Shown piece after piece: positions 35,094 to 42,163 of a stretch of DNA of 42,757 bases (positions are counted from its first letter, which is position 1; each line of letters starts with the position of its first letter). The DNA is taken from contig CAZOVB010000037.1 in the NCBI GenBank assembly GCA_964583095.1, forward strand, positions 1-42,757, written 5' to 3'. The notes beneath the pieces were generated by a model. That model saw nothing but the letters and a program-made list of their open reading frames with translations, did not search any database and was not told the DNA's origin. The position numbers and the translations under genes were made by a program. This DNA is from CAZOVB01 sp964583095. Lineage in GTDB: Bacteria; Planctomycetota; Phycisphaerae; SM23-33.

Positions 35094-36819
35094 TTTTGAC
35101 GGCCCTTGCCAGAACTTGACCGGGGCCGTCTTTCTTTTGTATTTGCAGGGGTTTGCGGCCGGGGTTCTCTCGCCTTCCGGCCTTCCGGCCTTCCGGCTTT
35201 GCCACCGCTTGACGCTCTCGCCCGTCGTGGACGCGCTTCGGTGCAAGATTTGGGGCAAGATTTGGTACAAGCAGACTCGGGGCTTCCGGCGCGTCAAAGG
35301 TGCCGGTCTTCGCCTGCCGGCCGCGATTCGTCTTCGGGGCCTTCGTGAAATCGGGCAGCGACGCCACGGCCCCGGACACGTCCAGAAGTTGCGGGTCGGT
35401 GTAGACGTTCATCGTCAGGTCGATACGCGAATGCCGCATGGCCGCTTGGGCGGTCCTGGGCGACCCGCCAGCCTTGCTCAAGTGCGTTCCGAACGTGTGC
35501 CGCAAGGCGTGCAGGTCCACCGTCCGCCCGCGCCGGTCGGTCTTGACGATGTTTCCTTCTTCGTCCAGCCGGGCGATTCCAGCCGCCAGAAGGTCGCGGT
35601 CGAAGACGCGGATCGTCGGCGGATTCTCGAAGACGGGCATCGACAGCGGCAGTTCATGCACAAAGGCGGTTCGGCCGTCGGCCAAGGTGCGGCGCTGGGA
35701 CTCGGCCAGCTTGCCGGCCAGGAAGTCGCGGACCTGCTCGGCCACGTCCGGGCGCAGCGGGATGGCCGCGCCTTGCCCGCTCTTGCTGTCCTTGCCGGCC
35801 AGTTCGGCGTAGGGGTTCGGCCCGTCAAGGTGAAGCTGGCCGACGGTCAGGCTTGCTTGTTCCTTGCGGCGAAGGCCGGTCGTTACCGCCACCAGGTAGA
35901 ACAGCGCCCGTTCGCGGCCGAGCATTTCCAGGCGGGCCAGCCGGGCGGGCGACATGGCCAGGTGTTCCCGGCCGCGTCGGTAGGCGTCCTGCATGTTCTC
36001 CCACGTCACCGGGGCCTTTGCCCACGTCCTGCCCTCGGCTTTGTCCTTCTCGGTCGGTTCGACGGTTTCGCGGCCGTAGTCGGCCACGGGGCGAAGCCGG
36101 GCGGCTTCCAGCAGCCGCGCGATTTCTTCGGCTTCCAGGGCGCGGCGTTTGCGGCGGGCGTCGCTTCGGGCGTCGGCCTTGCTCACCTTCGCCAGCGGGT
36201 TGACCGTCAGCCGGTGGGCTTCGACGCACCAGTTGCAGAAGGCGACGGCCGAAGTCAGATACTCGTTTCGCGTCGCCGGGGCCATGTCGGCGGCTTCGGC
36301 CTGGGTAAGCCATCGGTTCATCTTCTCGGCCGTCAGGTCGGACAGTTTGCGAAGCTCAAGGTCTTTCGTCAGCCGGTCCATCCGCGACTTGACGTTGCGG
36401 CGGTAGTGGGCCGAAACCTTCCGGCCGCGAATCCGCTTGTGGTTCAGGTGCTCAAGATAGGCTTTCAGGTGGTCGGCGAATTGCCGGGCCGCGTGGTGGC
36501 TTGTCTTCATTTCGTCGGCCGACATGACGCCGGCGCGGACCTTCTCGGCTTCGGCTTCCAGGTCGGCCAGAACGCGCATCGCGGCGGCTTTGTCCCGGCA
36601 GCCGGTGGATTTCGTCGCGACCTGCCCCGCCCCGTCGCGGTACTTGGCAACGTAGACCTGCGATTCCATCAGAACGCGGTCGCCGTCGCCGGCCAGTTCA
36701 GCAACGCGCTTGCGGCCCTTGCCGTCGGTCCATCGGGCGAACTGCTTGCCCTTCCGCGTGAAGACCTCGGCCCCCTCGGGCAGCGGCCGGGTATACGTTG
36801 GCTTTCGAATGCTTCCCAT
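35047..36819 (-). CDS. int: Tyrosine integrase of the tRNA-Gly-integrated element
   Basis: A 590-residue tyrosine recombinase. The catalytic residues are R317 (TTGLRRKEQASL), K347 (DSKSGQG), H437 and R440 (HALRHTFGTHL), H463 (MRHSRIDLTMNVY) and the nucleophile Y473. The N-terminal 220 residues form the core-binding and arm-binding parts. A long basic tail of 115 residues follows the tyrosine and includes NLAPNLAP. The last 12 residues (MRFELTTFTLAT) and the stop codon are read from the antisense of the tRNA-Gly gene. The start ATG at 36819 overlaps the stop of the upstream HTH gene (TGATG) and follows GAGGGGGAAC. It would integrate and excise the element. Confidence 0.93.
   Translation of the reverse strand: MGSIRKPTYTRPLPEGAEVFTRKGKQFARWTDGKGRKRVAELAGDGDRVLMESQVYVAKYRDGAGQVATKSTGCRDKAAAMRVLADLEAEAEKVRAGVMSADEMKTSHHAARQFADHLKAYLEHLNHKRIRGRKVSAHYRRNVKSRMDRLTKDLELRKLSDLTAEKMNRWLTQAEAADMAPATRNEYLTSAVAFCNWCVEAHRLTVNPLAKVSKADARSDARRKRRALEAEEIARLLEAARLRPVADYGRETVEPTEKDKAEGRTWAKAPVTWENMQDAYRRGREHLAMSPARLARLEMLGRERALFYLVAVTTGLRRKEQASLTVGQLHLDGPNPYAELAGKDSKSGQGAAIPLRPDVAEQVRDFLAGKLAESQRRTLADGRTAFVHELPLSMPVFENPPTIRVFDRDLLAAGIARLDEEGNIVKTDRRGRTVDLHALRHTFGTHLSKAGGSPRTAQAAMRHSRIDLTMNVYTDPQLLDVSGAVASLPDFTKAPKTNRGRQAKTGTFDAPEAPSLLVPNLAPNLAPKRVHDGRERQAVAKPEGRKAGRRENPGRKPLQIQKKDGPGQVLARAVKKRAMRFELTTFTLAT
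35173..35196. repeat. Short tandem repeat (8 bp x 3) in the integrase tail
   Basis: CCTTCCGG is repeated three times in tandem within the codons for the integrase C-terminal tail. The unit length of 8 is not a multiple of three, so a copy-number change would shift the frame of the last 40 or so codons. Confidence 0.6.
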
Positions 36820-37058
36820 CAGTTGTTCCCCCTCGGCTTGCCGGTCAGCCGGCATTCAATGCCGAAGTAGCGGGCCAGGGCGTCGGCCTTGTCCAGTCGC
36901 AGGTGAGATTCGCCCCGCATGAACCGGATCAGCGACGCATGATCGGACAGGGTTTCGCGGGAGACCGCCCGGATGGAAGGGGCTTCCGCCAGGCACTTGC
37001 GCAGAAGCTCGGTCATCGTGGGCGAACCGCCGTCGGGTCGGGTGGGCTTCGCGTTCAT
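36819..37058 (-). CDS. Small HTH (Cro/C1-type) repressor-like protein
   Basis: A 79-residue protein with a helix-turn-helix of the phage repressor type in its C-terminal half (SIRAVSRETLSDHASLIRFMRGESHLRLDKADALARYFGIECRL, residues 28-71). It lies between the element's winged-helix gene and the integrase, with which its stop codon overlaps the start (TGATG), so integrase and repressor are co-expressed. The start at 37058 is chosen because a promoter places the transcript start at or next to it. An internal ATG at 37016 is the alternative. Confidence 0.75.
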   Translation of the reverse strand: MNAKPTRPDGGSPTMTELLRKCLAEAPSIRAVSRETLSDHASLIRFMRGESHLRLDKADALARYFGIECRLTGKPRGNN

Positions 37059-37065
37059 GGTGGGT

Positions 37066-37094
37066 ATTCTCACCGCACGGGCGGCCGGCGTCAA
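37066..37094 (-). promoter_or_regulatory. Candidate leaderless promoter of the repressor-integrase operon
   Basis: On the minus strand TTGACG (37094-37089), 17 bases, GAGAAT (37071-37066). The ATG lies seven bases further, where transcription should start, so the message would begin at or within a base or two of the start codon. Confidence 0.5.
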
Positions 37095-37154
37095 GCACTT
37101 TTCCGCCTTGGCCGGCGGGGTGAAGCCCGTCAAGGGCGGAATCCCCGCCCTGGG

Positions 37155-37170
37155 TATCCCTTCTGGGATA
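37155..37170. promoter_or_regulatory. 16-bp dyad, possible operator
   Basis: TATCCC and GGGATA separated by TTCT, 97 bp upstream of the repressor start and 55 bp after the winged-helix gene. The size and place fit an operator of the element's own HTH repressor. Confidence 0.4.
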
Positions 37171-37225
37171 TGGGACAACAGCTTGACCCTTGGAAATTGC
37201 GCGCCGTGGTACATTGTCCGATTCC

Positions 37226-37744
37226 TCAAGGTCGCTCCCGTGGGGCATTGTCGGCGGGCATCGGCCGCAAGCGGTAGGTGCTCGGCCCGCGCCGGAATCC
37301 GCCCCGGTGGAGCACGTCCAGCAGGCCGGCGGTTTGCAGGCGTTTGACGGCCCGGCCGACGGTCTTTCGGTCCAGGTTCAGCCGTTTGGCGACATACTTC
37401 TGCGACGTGCGGGCCGTGTCGCCCTTGGCATCGCGGAACAGCACCAGCCAAACCCGCCAGTCATTCGGGCGCAGGTCGGCCCCGCCGGCGTCGATGAACT
37501 CATTGAGCATTCGCCAACGTTTCCCGCTCGCCTGGGCACGCTTGCGCCCCTGGGCGGTCTTGCGGTCGGCCTTGGCCGGTGTCGCCGATTCTGCGCCGAT
37601 ATCCCGGCCCTCTCGGGCGTTCTGGGCCGTTCCAGCCGGTCGAAGGCATGTTGAAGGGCCGTCCATCGGCGGCAACGTCGAACAGCCCGGCAGCGCCTTG
37701 CCGGCGGGATTTGGTCGGTCAGTCTTCATCGTCGGATTCCTCAT
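37226..37744 (-). CDS. Winged-helix DNA-binding protein
   Basis: A 172-residue protein with a basic, low-complexity N-terminal half and a winged-helix domain in residues about 90-160 (DWRVWLVLFRDAKGDTARTSQKYVAKRLNLDRKTVGRAVKRLQTAGLLDVL). Domains of this kind occur in replication initiators and regulators of mobile elements. Its start overlaps the end of the broken primase-helicase gene (37719), so it belongs to the same operon. The exact start (37744 or the ATG at 37729) is uncertain. Confidence 0.7.
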   Translation of the reverse strand: MRNPTMKTDRPNPAGKALPGCSTLPPMDGPSTCLRPAGTAQNAREGRDIGAESATPAKADRKTAQGRKRAQASGKRWRMLNEFIDAGGADLRPNDWRVWLVLFRDAKGDTARTSQKYVAKRLNLDRKTVGRAVKRLQTAGLLDVLHRGGFRRGPSTYRLRPMPADNAPRERP

Positions 37745-39026
37745 TGCCGGCGGCGTCGGTGGCGTTCCACAGGTCCGCCAGCTTGGCCGGGTCCATCGCG
37801 GCCGGCGCGTCGGCGGCGTCGATCAGCCGGAAGGCTTGACGGGGCTTGTCGAAGTGCATCAGCAGGTCGCGGCATTCGCCGTGCCGGTCTTTCAGGTGCA
37901 GCAGTCGGACGGTTCCTTCGGTTTGCTTTTCGTCCGGGGTCAGGATGAAGGCCGAGTCCGCGCCGAATTCCAGTTCCGAGCTTTCGCGGAAGCTGGCCAG
38001 GTTCAGCCCCACGCCGTAAGCGTTGCGGGCGGACGAAACAAAGCCGGTCGGCGAGTTCTTCCAGCGTCGCCAGGCCGGCTTCGATTCTCTCGGCATGGCG
38101 TTCTTCCAGGCGGCGGTAGCGAATCGTCGTCAGGTCCACACCGGAAAGCCGGGCAAGCTGGCGGTCCAGAAGGACGGCCGGCGGTGTCGGCCGTCGCCGG
38201 CGGTCTTGTCGGCCTGCTCGCCTTGTCCGCCCTGTTCGGCCCCGTAGCGGATGAAGTCCAGCGTCAGCCGGTTCATCTTGGCCGGGGCGTCTTGCCGGGC
38301 CTGGGCAATCGCTTCGGCCTGCTGGCGCACCTGCTCGGCCGCGTCGGTCCAGGCGTTTTGCAGGTTCCAGTCGCACCGGGTCGGCGTCGGGATTTCGAAC
38401 TCCATCGGCTCGGCCGCGCGTTGGCGGATCGCTTCGGGCGAAAGGTGCATCAGGTCTTCGACGCTCACGCGGACCTTGTGCAGCCCGGTCTTCGGGTGGC
38501 GCGAGTTCGGGGCACGCAGCAGGTGAACCCGGTCGTAAATGCTCGGGTCGGTGGCCACGTCCGCCATTTGGGCGGCCTGCTGGCAGAAGGTCCGCGCGAC
38601 GCGGTGGAAGTCGGCCGACGGTTCGCACCGCCAAAGGGCCGTTGCCAGGCCGACGTGATACCCCTTCGCCCCCGAGAAGAACAGCAGCAGGTCTTCGGCG
38701 TCGATGGCGAACTGCTGTTCCAGCGACAGCGCCAGCCGCACCGCGTCGGCCTGGGCGGCGGGCAGGTCCCCGGCCCGGTCAATATCCCACCAGACCCACG
38801 GCGCGAAGCACCGAACCGATTCGGGCAGGCCCTTGGGGGTGCGGTGGCGTCGCAGGTGGGCGGCGAAGTCCGCCCCGAAGGTGAAGGCCGACAGGTAGCT
38901 TTCCCGCTCGCACTCGGCGCGCGGGTCGCAATCGGCATACGCCCCGAAAGCGACGGCCCATCGGGTGGGCCGTCGCTCGTTTCGGGGCGAACCGACGATT
39001 CGAAAACCGTACGGGCAGGCCGTCAT
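37719..39026 (-). pseudogene. Archaeo-eukaryotic primase-polymerase / DnaB-like helicase gene, broken
   Basis: The first 298 codons (39026-38130) encode an AEP-type primase-polymerase: D81 and D83 in WWDID, S119, K122 and H125 in FSGAKGYH, and LLRAPNSRHPKTGL (170-183). The helicase parts that should follow exist in pieces. LLDRQLARLSGVDLTTIRYR (about 38180-38125, another frame) matches the part of DnaB after Walker A. GLNLASFRESSELEFGADSA (about 38010-37950, first frame again) matches the part after Walker B. The Walker A and Walker B segments are missing. Two deletions, each changing the frame, explain this. The primase domain may still be made as a protein of 298 residues. Its start overlaps the DUF669 stop (ATGA). 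Confidence 0.75.
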
Positions 39027-39535
39027 TGCTCGGCCCCCGCGTCGGTGTCGAAGGCCCCGCCGTGAGCATCGTCGAACGGGTCCTTCTCCGGCTCGTCAAT
39101 GCCGAGCACGTCGAAGCGCTGCACACGGTTGTAGGTGTTGCCGTCATCGTCGCGGCGGACGGCCAGGCGCAGCTTGACGCGGAACACGGCCGGCAGGGGC
39201 CGTTCCAGTTGGGCGAAGTCGCTCAGGCCCAGCTTGGCCAGGTCGCGCTTCGTCATGGGCATGGCGGCCGGCGTAAGCCAAAGGTCATGCCAGCATCGCC
39301 GGTTTGCGAATTTCTCGCTCCCCGCGTCGGGGTCGCCTTCGGCGATTTCGAAGGTCAGCTTGTAGCCGGGCGTCCCGTGGCGACTCTGAAAAAGCTCACC
39401 GTCCATCAGGCGGGCTTCGTAGGTGCCGGCGGGAATCGGCTCGAAGTCGCCGGCGGCTTCGGTGTTCTGCCAGGCCGACTTGAGGCTTTCCATGTTGCCT
39501 TGCAGAATGTCAGACAGCTTCGTATTGTGATTCAT
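39023..39535 (-). CDS. DUF669-family protein (phage-type single-strand DNA binding or annealing partner)
   Basis: A 170-residue protein with the DUF669 signature: DFEPIPAGTYEARLMDGELF at residues 30-49, RHGTPGYKLTFEI, RRCWHDLWLTPAAMPMTKRDLAKLGL. DUF669 proteins occur in replication and recombination modules of phages and are thought to bind DNA. The end is acidic (EPEKDPFDDAHGGAFDTDAG), as in single-strand binding proteins. The start follows AGAAAGGC. Its stop overlaps the ATG of the primase gene (ATGA), so the two are translated together. Confidence 0.85.
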   Translation of the reverse strand: MNHNTKLSDILQGNMESLKSAWQNTEAAGDFEPIPAGTYEARLMDGELFQSRHGTPGYKLTFEIAEGDPDAGSEKFANRRCWHDLWLTPAAMPMTKRDLAKLGLSDFAQLERPLPAVFRVKLRLAVRRDDDGNTYNRVQRFDVLGIDEPEKDPFDDAHGGAFDTDAGAEQ

Positions 39536-39570
39536 GGCAATAGCCTTTCTGTTCGAAGTTCAGGACAAGG

Positions 39571-39614
39571 CCCGCCCGGCGCTTCCGCCAAGAACACGCC
39601 GGGCGGGTTTTTTT
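39571..39614 (+). terminator. Rho-independent-type hairpin reading against the replication operon
   Basis: CCCGCCCGGCG (39571-39581) and CGCCGGGCGGG (39597-39607) form a perfect 11-bp stem, followed by seven Ts on the plus strand. All nearby genes read leftward, so for them it is a leader hairpin between the four-cysteine gene and DUF669, with no T-run. As a terminator it would stop rightward, antisense transcription. Confidence 0.6.
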
Positions 39615-39626
39615 GTCGATGGACAC

Positions 39627-39806
39627 TCACTCACCGCCCCGACGAAAGGGGCGGTACATCCACAGCGGGCAGGCCGTCGTCGTGCAACGGGCGACTTCCG
39701 GCCGGTTCCAGCCGACGCATTCCAGGCAGAACGCCTTGATCGCCACGCGGGGCGACGCCTTGCCGCGCGTCGCTTTCAGGTACGTTGCTCGGCAGCTTTT
39801 GGGCAT
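39627..39806 (-). CDS. Small four-cysteine protein (possible zinc finger)
   Basis: A 59-residue protein starting MPKSCRATYLKATRGKASPR, followed by FCLECVG and RCTTTACPLWMYRPF. The four cysteines CxxC and CxxxxC (C27, C30, C41, C46) could hold a zinc ion; the motif of basic residues, cysteines and ACPLWMYRPF resembles small phage and island proteins. The open frame extends upstream without an ATG and is also cysteine-rich, so the true start could lie further up with an alternative codon. It overlaps the end of the excisionase-like gene by 31 bp. Function unknown. Confidence 0.6.
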   Translation of the reverse strand: MPKSCRATYLKATRGKASPRVAIKAFCLECVGWNRPEVARCTTTACPLWMYRPFRRGGE

Positions 39807-40126
39807 CTGTCCTGCCCGCGAAGCAACGGCCGATTGCCGGGCCGGGTCGGTCGGTGTTCGCGGGTTCTGCGCCCGCGAATCGTCCCCCTCGGCCGCTTTG
39901 GCGCGGCAGGGCTCGCGACCGATGGGCAGACACTTACAGGCCGGCCCGCATTGGCCATCGCAGGTGCAGCCGTGGTTCCGGTCGGGTCGGCCAGGCGGTA
40001 GACCGTCCGCGACGAACAGCGAAGCATCTTCGCCACGTCGCCCACGTTCAGCATTCCGGCCAGTTGCGCGGGGGCCGGGTCCCCGCCGACGTTACGCCCG
40101 TCGGTGGCGTGCATTGTTGCAGACAT
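39776..40126 (-). CDS. Excisionase-type helix-turn-helix protein, possibly damaged at its end
   Basis: A 116-residue protein. Residues about 22-48 (LAGMLNVGDVAKMLRCSSRTVYRLAD) form the DNA-binding part of an excisionase or MerR-like HTH_17 domain. The usual continuation (a basic wing with a W or V-R-W segment) is absent; instead the rest is low-complexity and basic. This may mark a frameshift just after residue 48, since the alternative frame there is cysteine-rich. The start MSATMHATD at 40126 is weakly supported; an ATG four codons later is possible. In an element with a tyrosine integrase such a protein would direct excision. Confidence 0.6.
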   Translation of the reverse strand: MSATMHATDGRNVGGDPAPAQLAGMLNVGDVAKMLRCSSRTVYRLADPTGTTAAPAMANAGRPVSVCPSVASPAAPKRPRGTIRGRRTREHRPTRPGNRPLLRGQDRCPKAAEQRT

Positions 40127-40212
40127 TGCGAATCCATTCTGGGGCCTTGCCCCGGTTGGTAACGGGCGGGCTCCGTTGCCCGTCGATACCCCCAATTTCC
40201 ACCGCGTCTTTA

Positions 40213-40360
40213 CGGACAAATTCCGGGGGCAATTTGTCGGGTGGACGGCTCAGAACGGCGCAAAGAGAAAGCCCCGATGGACGGGGCTTGTCATCGTCGA
40301 AAAAAAGTTGTCGGAATTTCTGAAACGGCTTTCGGGCGGCCTATTTGTCGGGTTTGTCGG
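40213..40360. repeat. TTGTCGG iteron-like cluster and inverted repeat
   Basis: GACAAATT (40215-40222) and AATTTGTC (40231-40238) form a perfect 8-bp dyad, and TTGTCGG occurs at 40234-40240, 40308-40314, 40345-40351 and 40354-40360, the last two with a spacing of 9. It fills the gene-free space between the excisionase-like gene and the end of the 468-aa gene. Possible binding sites for a replication or excision protein. Confidence 0.55.
40261..40289 (-). terminator. Intrinsic terminator of the 468-aa protein gene
   Basis: AAGCCCCG (40269-40276) and CGGGGCTT (40282-40289) form an 8-bp stem with a 5-base loop, followed on the minus strand by TTTCTCTTTG. It lies about 85 bp downstream of the stop at 40375. 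Confidence 0.65.
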
Positions 40361-40374
40361 ACGGAAAGCCCAGC

Positions 40375-41781
40375 CTATTCCCCTCGATTCTCGCGTTGCT
40401 GTTTCCAGCGTTGGAAGTTCTCAAGTTGCTTGACCATGATTCCTTCGTCGGCGCAGAAGTCCTTCCGCGAACATTCACCGCTTGCGCGTTCCCACCGTTC
40501 CAGAATCGCAAGCCGGCGGCGTTCTTCCTTCGGGGGCAGCTTCTTTCGGCCAGGCTTGCGGCGGCTCGGCTCCGGCAGCGACTTGACAGGCTCGGCGTCT
40601 ATGAAGTCCGGGGTCTGAATCTCTTGACCTATACGTTCGACATTCTCGGCCACGCGGTCATAGCCTGCGGCCAGCCCGTCTTGCCAGTCCGTCAGGTTCG
40701 CCATGCCGGCGCGGGCCTGCTTCGCAAGGTTCGCGGCCCTCGCTCGGAACTGTACCTGCTCATTCAGCCGCTGCTTCAGCTTCTCTAAGCCGGCCCGCAC
40801 AATCCGCAACGTGTCCTCCGAGTGCTTCTCCAAGGCGGTGTCGAACGTGTAGGCCAGCGCGTGATTCCGCCAGACCCACAGCGAAGCAAAATCATCGTCG
40901 AAGCTCTGCTTCTGCTCGGACCGGTCGATGATAAACAGGCTCATGTTCTCCGGTTCGGCCGGCCAGGGAATCACCGACCAGTCGGCTTCAAAGCCCCGGC
41001 GGTGTTCTGCCCCCGCCAAGTAGACTTGAAGCAGCGCCATAGCGCCCGACCGTTCTTCGGCGTCGGTCGAATCCCACAGCAGATTCCGCACGTTCTGCAC
41101 CTGCTCGGCCAGCTCGTGATTCCAATTCGCGCTTTGCGAGTCGATCCGGCCGCCGTTGGCGAGATTCGCCAGGAAGCACAGCAGTTCCTTCACCATCGCC
41201 AAACGGTTGACGATCAGGGCGGCGGCGAAGTCCCCGACCGGTGGAATATCGACGGCTTCCTTGCTGGCGTGCGGCAGCTTCACCCACCGCCAGACGGCCT
41301 CATCGGCCGGCAGCAGCTTGTAGGCCCCATGATACGGGAAGATCAGGTCCGCCTTGCAGGTCAGCGCGTGCCGGGTGAAGTTCCACGCCATCAGGGCGAC
41401 TTCCCGGCAGGTATGCTTGGGCGAGAACATCGACGCCAGCAGCCCCTTCGGTGCAAAGTCCGCCTTGCGTTCCAGGGCGTCGCTTGCTCCCTGGGCCAAG
41501 GGGGTAAGCTCGCGGTTCAGCCGTTGCCAAAGCTGCTCCGGCGCTCCCTTCGCGGGCGTGGCCTGCTTCCAGGTCCGCCCGGCGGTTTCGGTCAGGATCG
41601 CGCGGGCGTCGGCATTCTCAAGCAGCCGGGCCATCCGCACCGCGACGTTGTTCTGCCGGGTGAATAGCCATGCCTTCACCGAAGCAGCGTTGGCGTCGGG
41701 TGGCACGTCCCCAAGGCAGGCGGCCACCTCGGCCAAAGCGGCGGGAATCCCGGCCCATTCTTGAAGCTCTTTCGCGTCCAT
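40375..41781 (-). CDS. Uncharacterised 468-residue protein with a C-terminal HTH-like tail
   Basis: A mostly helical, soluble protein with no signal peptide or membrane segment. Residues about 335-375 (LRIVRAGLEKLKQRLNEQVQFRARAANLAKQ) could form a coiled coil. The basic linker RRKPGRKKLPPKEERRR (404-420) leads to a C-terminal segment (LAILERWERASGECSRKDFCADEGIMVKQLENFQRWKQQ) that resembles short HTH motifs found in island proteins of planctomycetes. It is the first gene of the element's leftward block. No catalytic motif is visible, so function is unknown; DNA binding by the tail is inference. Confidence 0.7.
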   Translation of the reverse strand: MDAKELQEWAGIPAALAEVAACLGDVPPDANAASVKAWLFTRQNNVAVRMARLLENADARAILTETAGRTWKQATPAKGAPEQLWQRLNRELTPLAQGASDALERKADFAPKGLLASMFSPKHTCREVALMAWNFTRHALTCKADLIFPYHGAYKLLPADEAVWRWVKLPHASKEAVDIPPVGDFAAALIVNRLAMVKELLCFLANLANGGRIDSQSANWNHELAEQVQNVRNLLWDSTDAEERSGAMALLQVYLAGAEHRRGFEADWSVIPWPAEPENMSLFIIDRSEQKQSFDDDFASLWVWRNHALAYTFDTALEKHSEDTLRIVRAGLEKLKQRLNEQVQFRARAANLAKQARAGMANLTDWQDGLAAGYDRVAENVERIGQEIQTPDFIDAEPVKSLPEPSRRKPGRKKLPPKEERRRLAILERWERASGECSRKDFCADEGIMVKQLENFQRWKQQRENRGE

Positions 41782-41790
41782 TACGCCCCG

Positions 41791-41819
41791 ATTCTACTCG
41801 ATTCAGGCTTGTCAGTGAA
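41791..41819 (-). promoter_or_regulatory. Candidate leaderless promoter of the 468-aa protein gene
   Basis: On the minus strand TTCACT (41819-41814), 17 bases, TAGAAT (41796-41791). Only nine bases separate the -10 box from the ATG at 41781, so the message would have a leader of about two or three bases and no ribosome binding site. Confidence 0.5.
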
Positions 41820-41838
41820 TGCCACAAGCGCTTTTTGC

Positions 41839-41867
41839 TTGACGGGATACGACACCGGGGCGACAAT
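41839..41867 (+). promoter_or_regulatory. Promoter of the zinc-ribbon pair
   Basis: TTGACG (41839-41844), 17 bases, GACAAT (41862-41867), about 45 bases upstream of the ATG at 41912. It reads away from the promoter at 41791-41819, forming a divergent pair. Confidence 0.5.
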
Positions 41868-41911
41868 CCAGACTCAGTTCTACCGCACGGTTCAGCAGAA
41901 AGGGGCGGTCG

Positions 41912-42163
41912 ATGTTCTGGAAAGAGTACAACGGCTGGGAACTGGAAGGTGCCAGGCGAATTGAACAGAAGTGCCCGAATTGCAGCAACACCGCCGAGCA
42001 CTTCGTCTATGTCGTCCCTCATGGCTTGCAGTTGGGCATTGTGTTCCTGAAAAAGCCCTTGGTCGGAAAGCGGAAGTACTATCTTGCCTGCTCTGTTTGC
42101 GGCTTTCTGGCCAAGGAACTGTCGGCCCAGCAGGCGACAGCAATGAAGGGGGCGAAGGCATGA
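41912..42163 (+). CDS. Zinc-ribbon protein, first of a tandem pair
   Basis: An 83-residue protein with CPNC (residues 21-24) and CSVC (60-63), separated by a hydrophobic segment and GKRKYYLACSVCG. This matches zinc_ribbon_15-like domains, in which the two CxxC pairs hold one zinc ion. The start follows AGAAAGGGGCGG. It overlaps the next gene by four bases (ATGA), so the two are translated together. The second protein has the same layout, which points to a duplication. Confidence 0.75.
   Translation: MFWKEYNGWELEGARRIEQKCPNCSNTAEHFVYVVPHGLQLGIVFLKKPLVGKRKYYLACSVCGFLAKELSAQQATAMKGAKA

Noticed and set aside
35116..36870. 584-codon plus-strand frame antisense to the integrase
   Set aside because: High-GC shadow; integrase catalytic residues are on the other strand.
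39534..40323. Long plus-strand frames over the excisionase region
   Set aside because: They lack ribosome binding sites and family features, while the minus strand has an HTH protein and a four-cysteine protein.
40211..40360. CRISPR-like repeat array
   Set aside because: The TTGTCGG copies are only 7-8 bp, irregularly spaced and without spacers of constant length. No cas gene is present.
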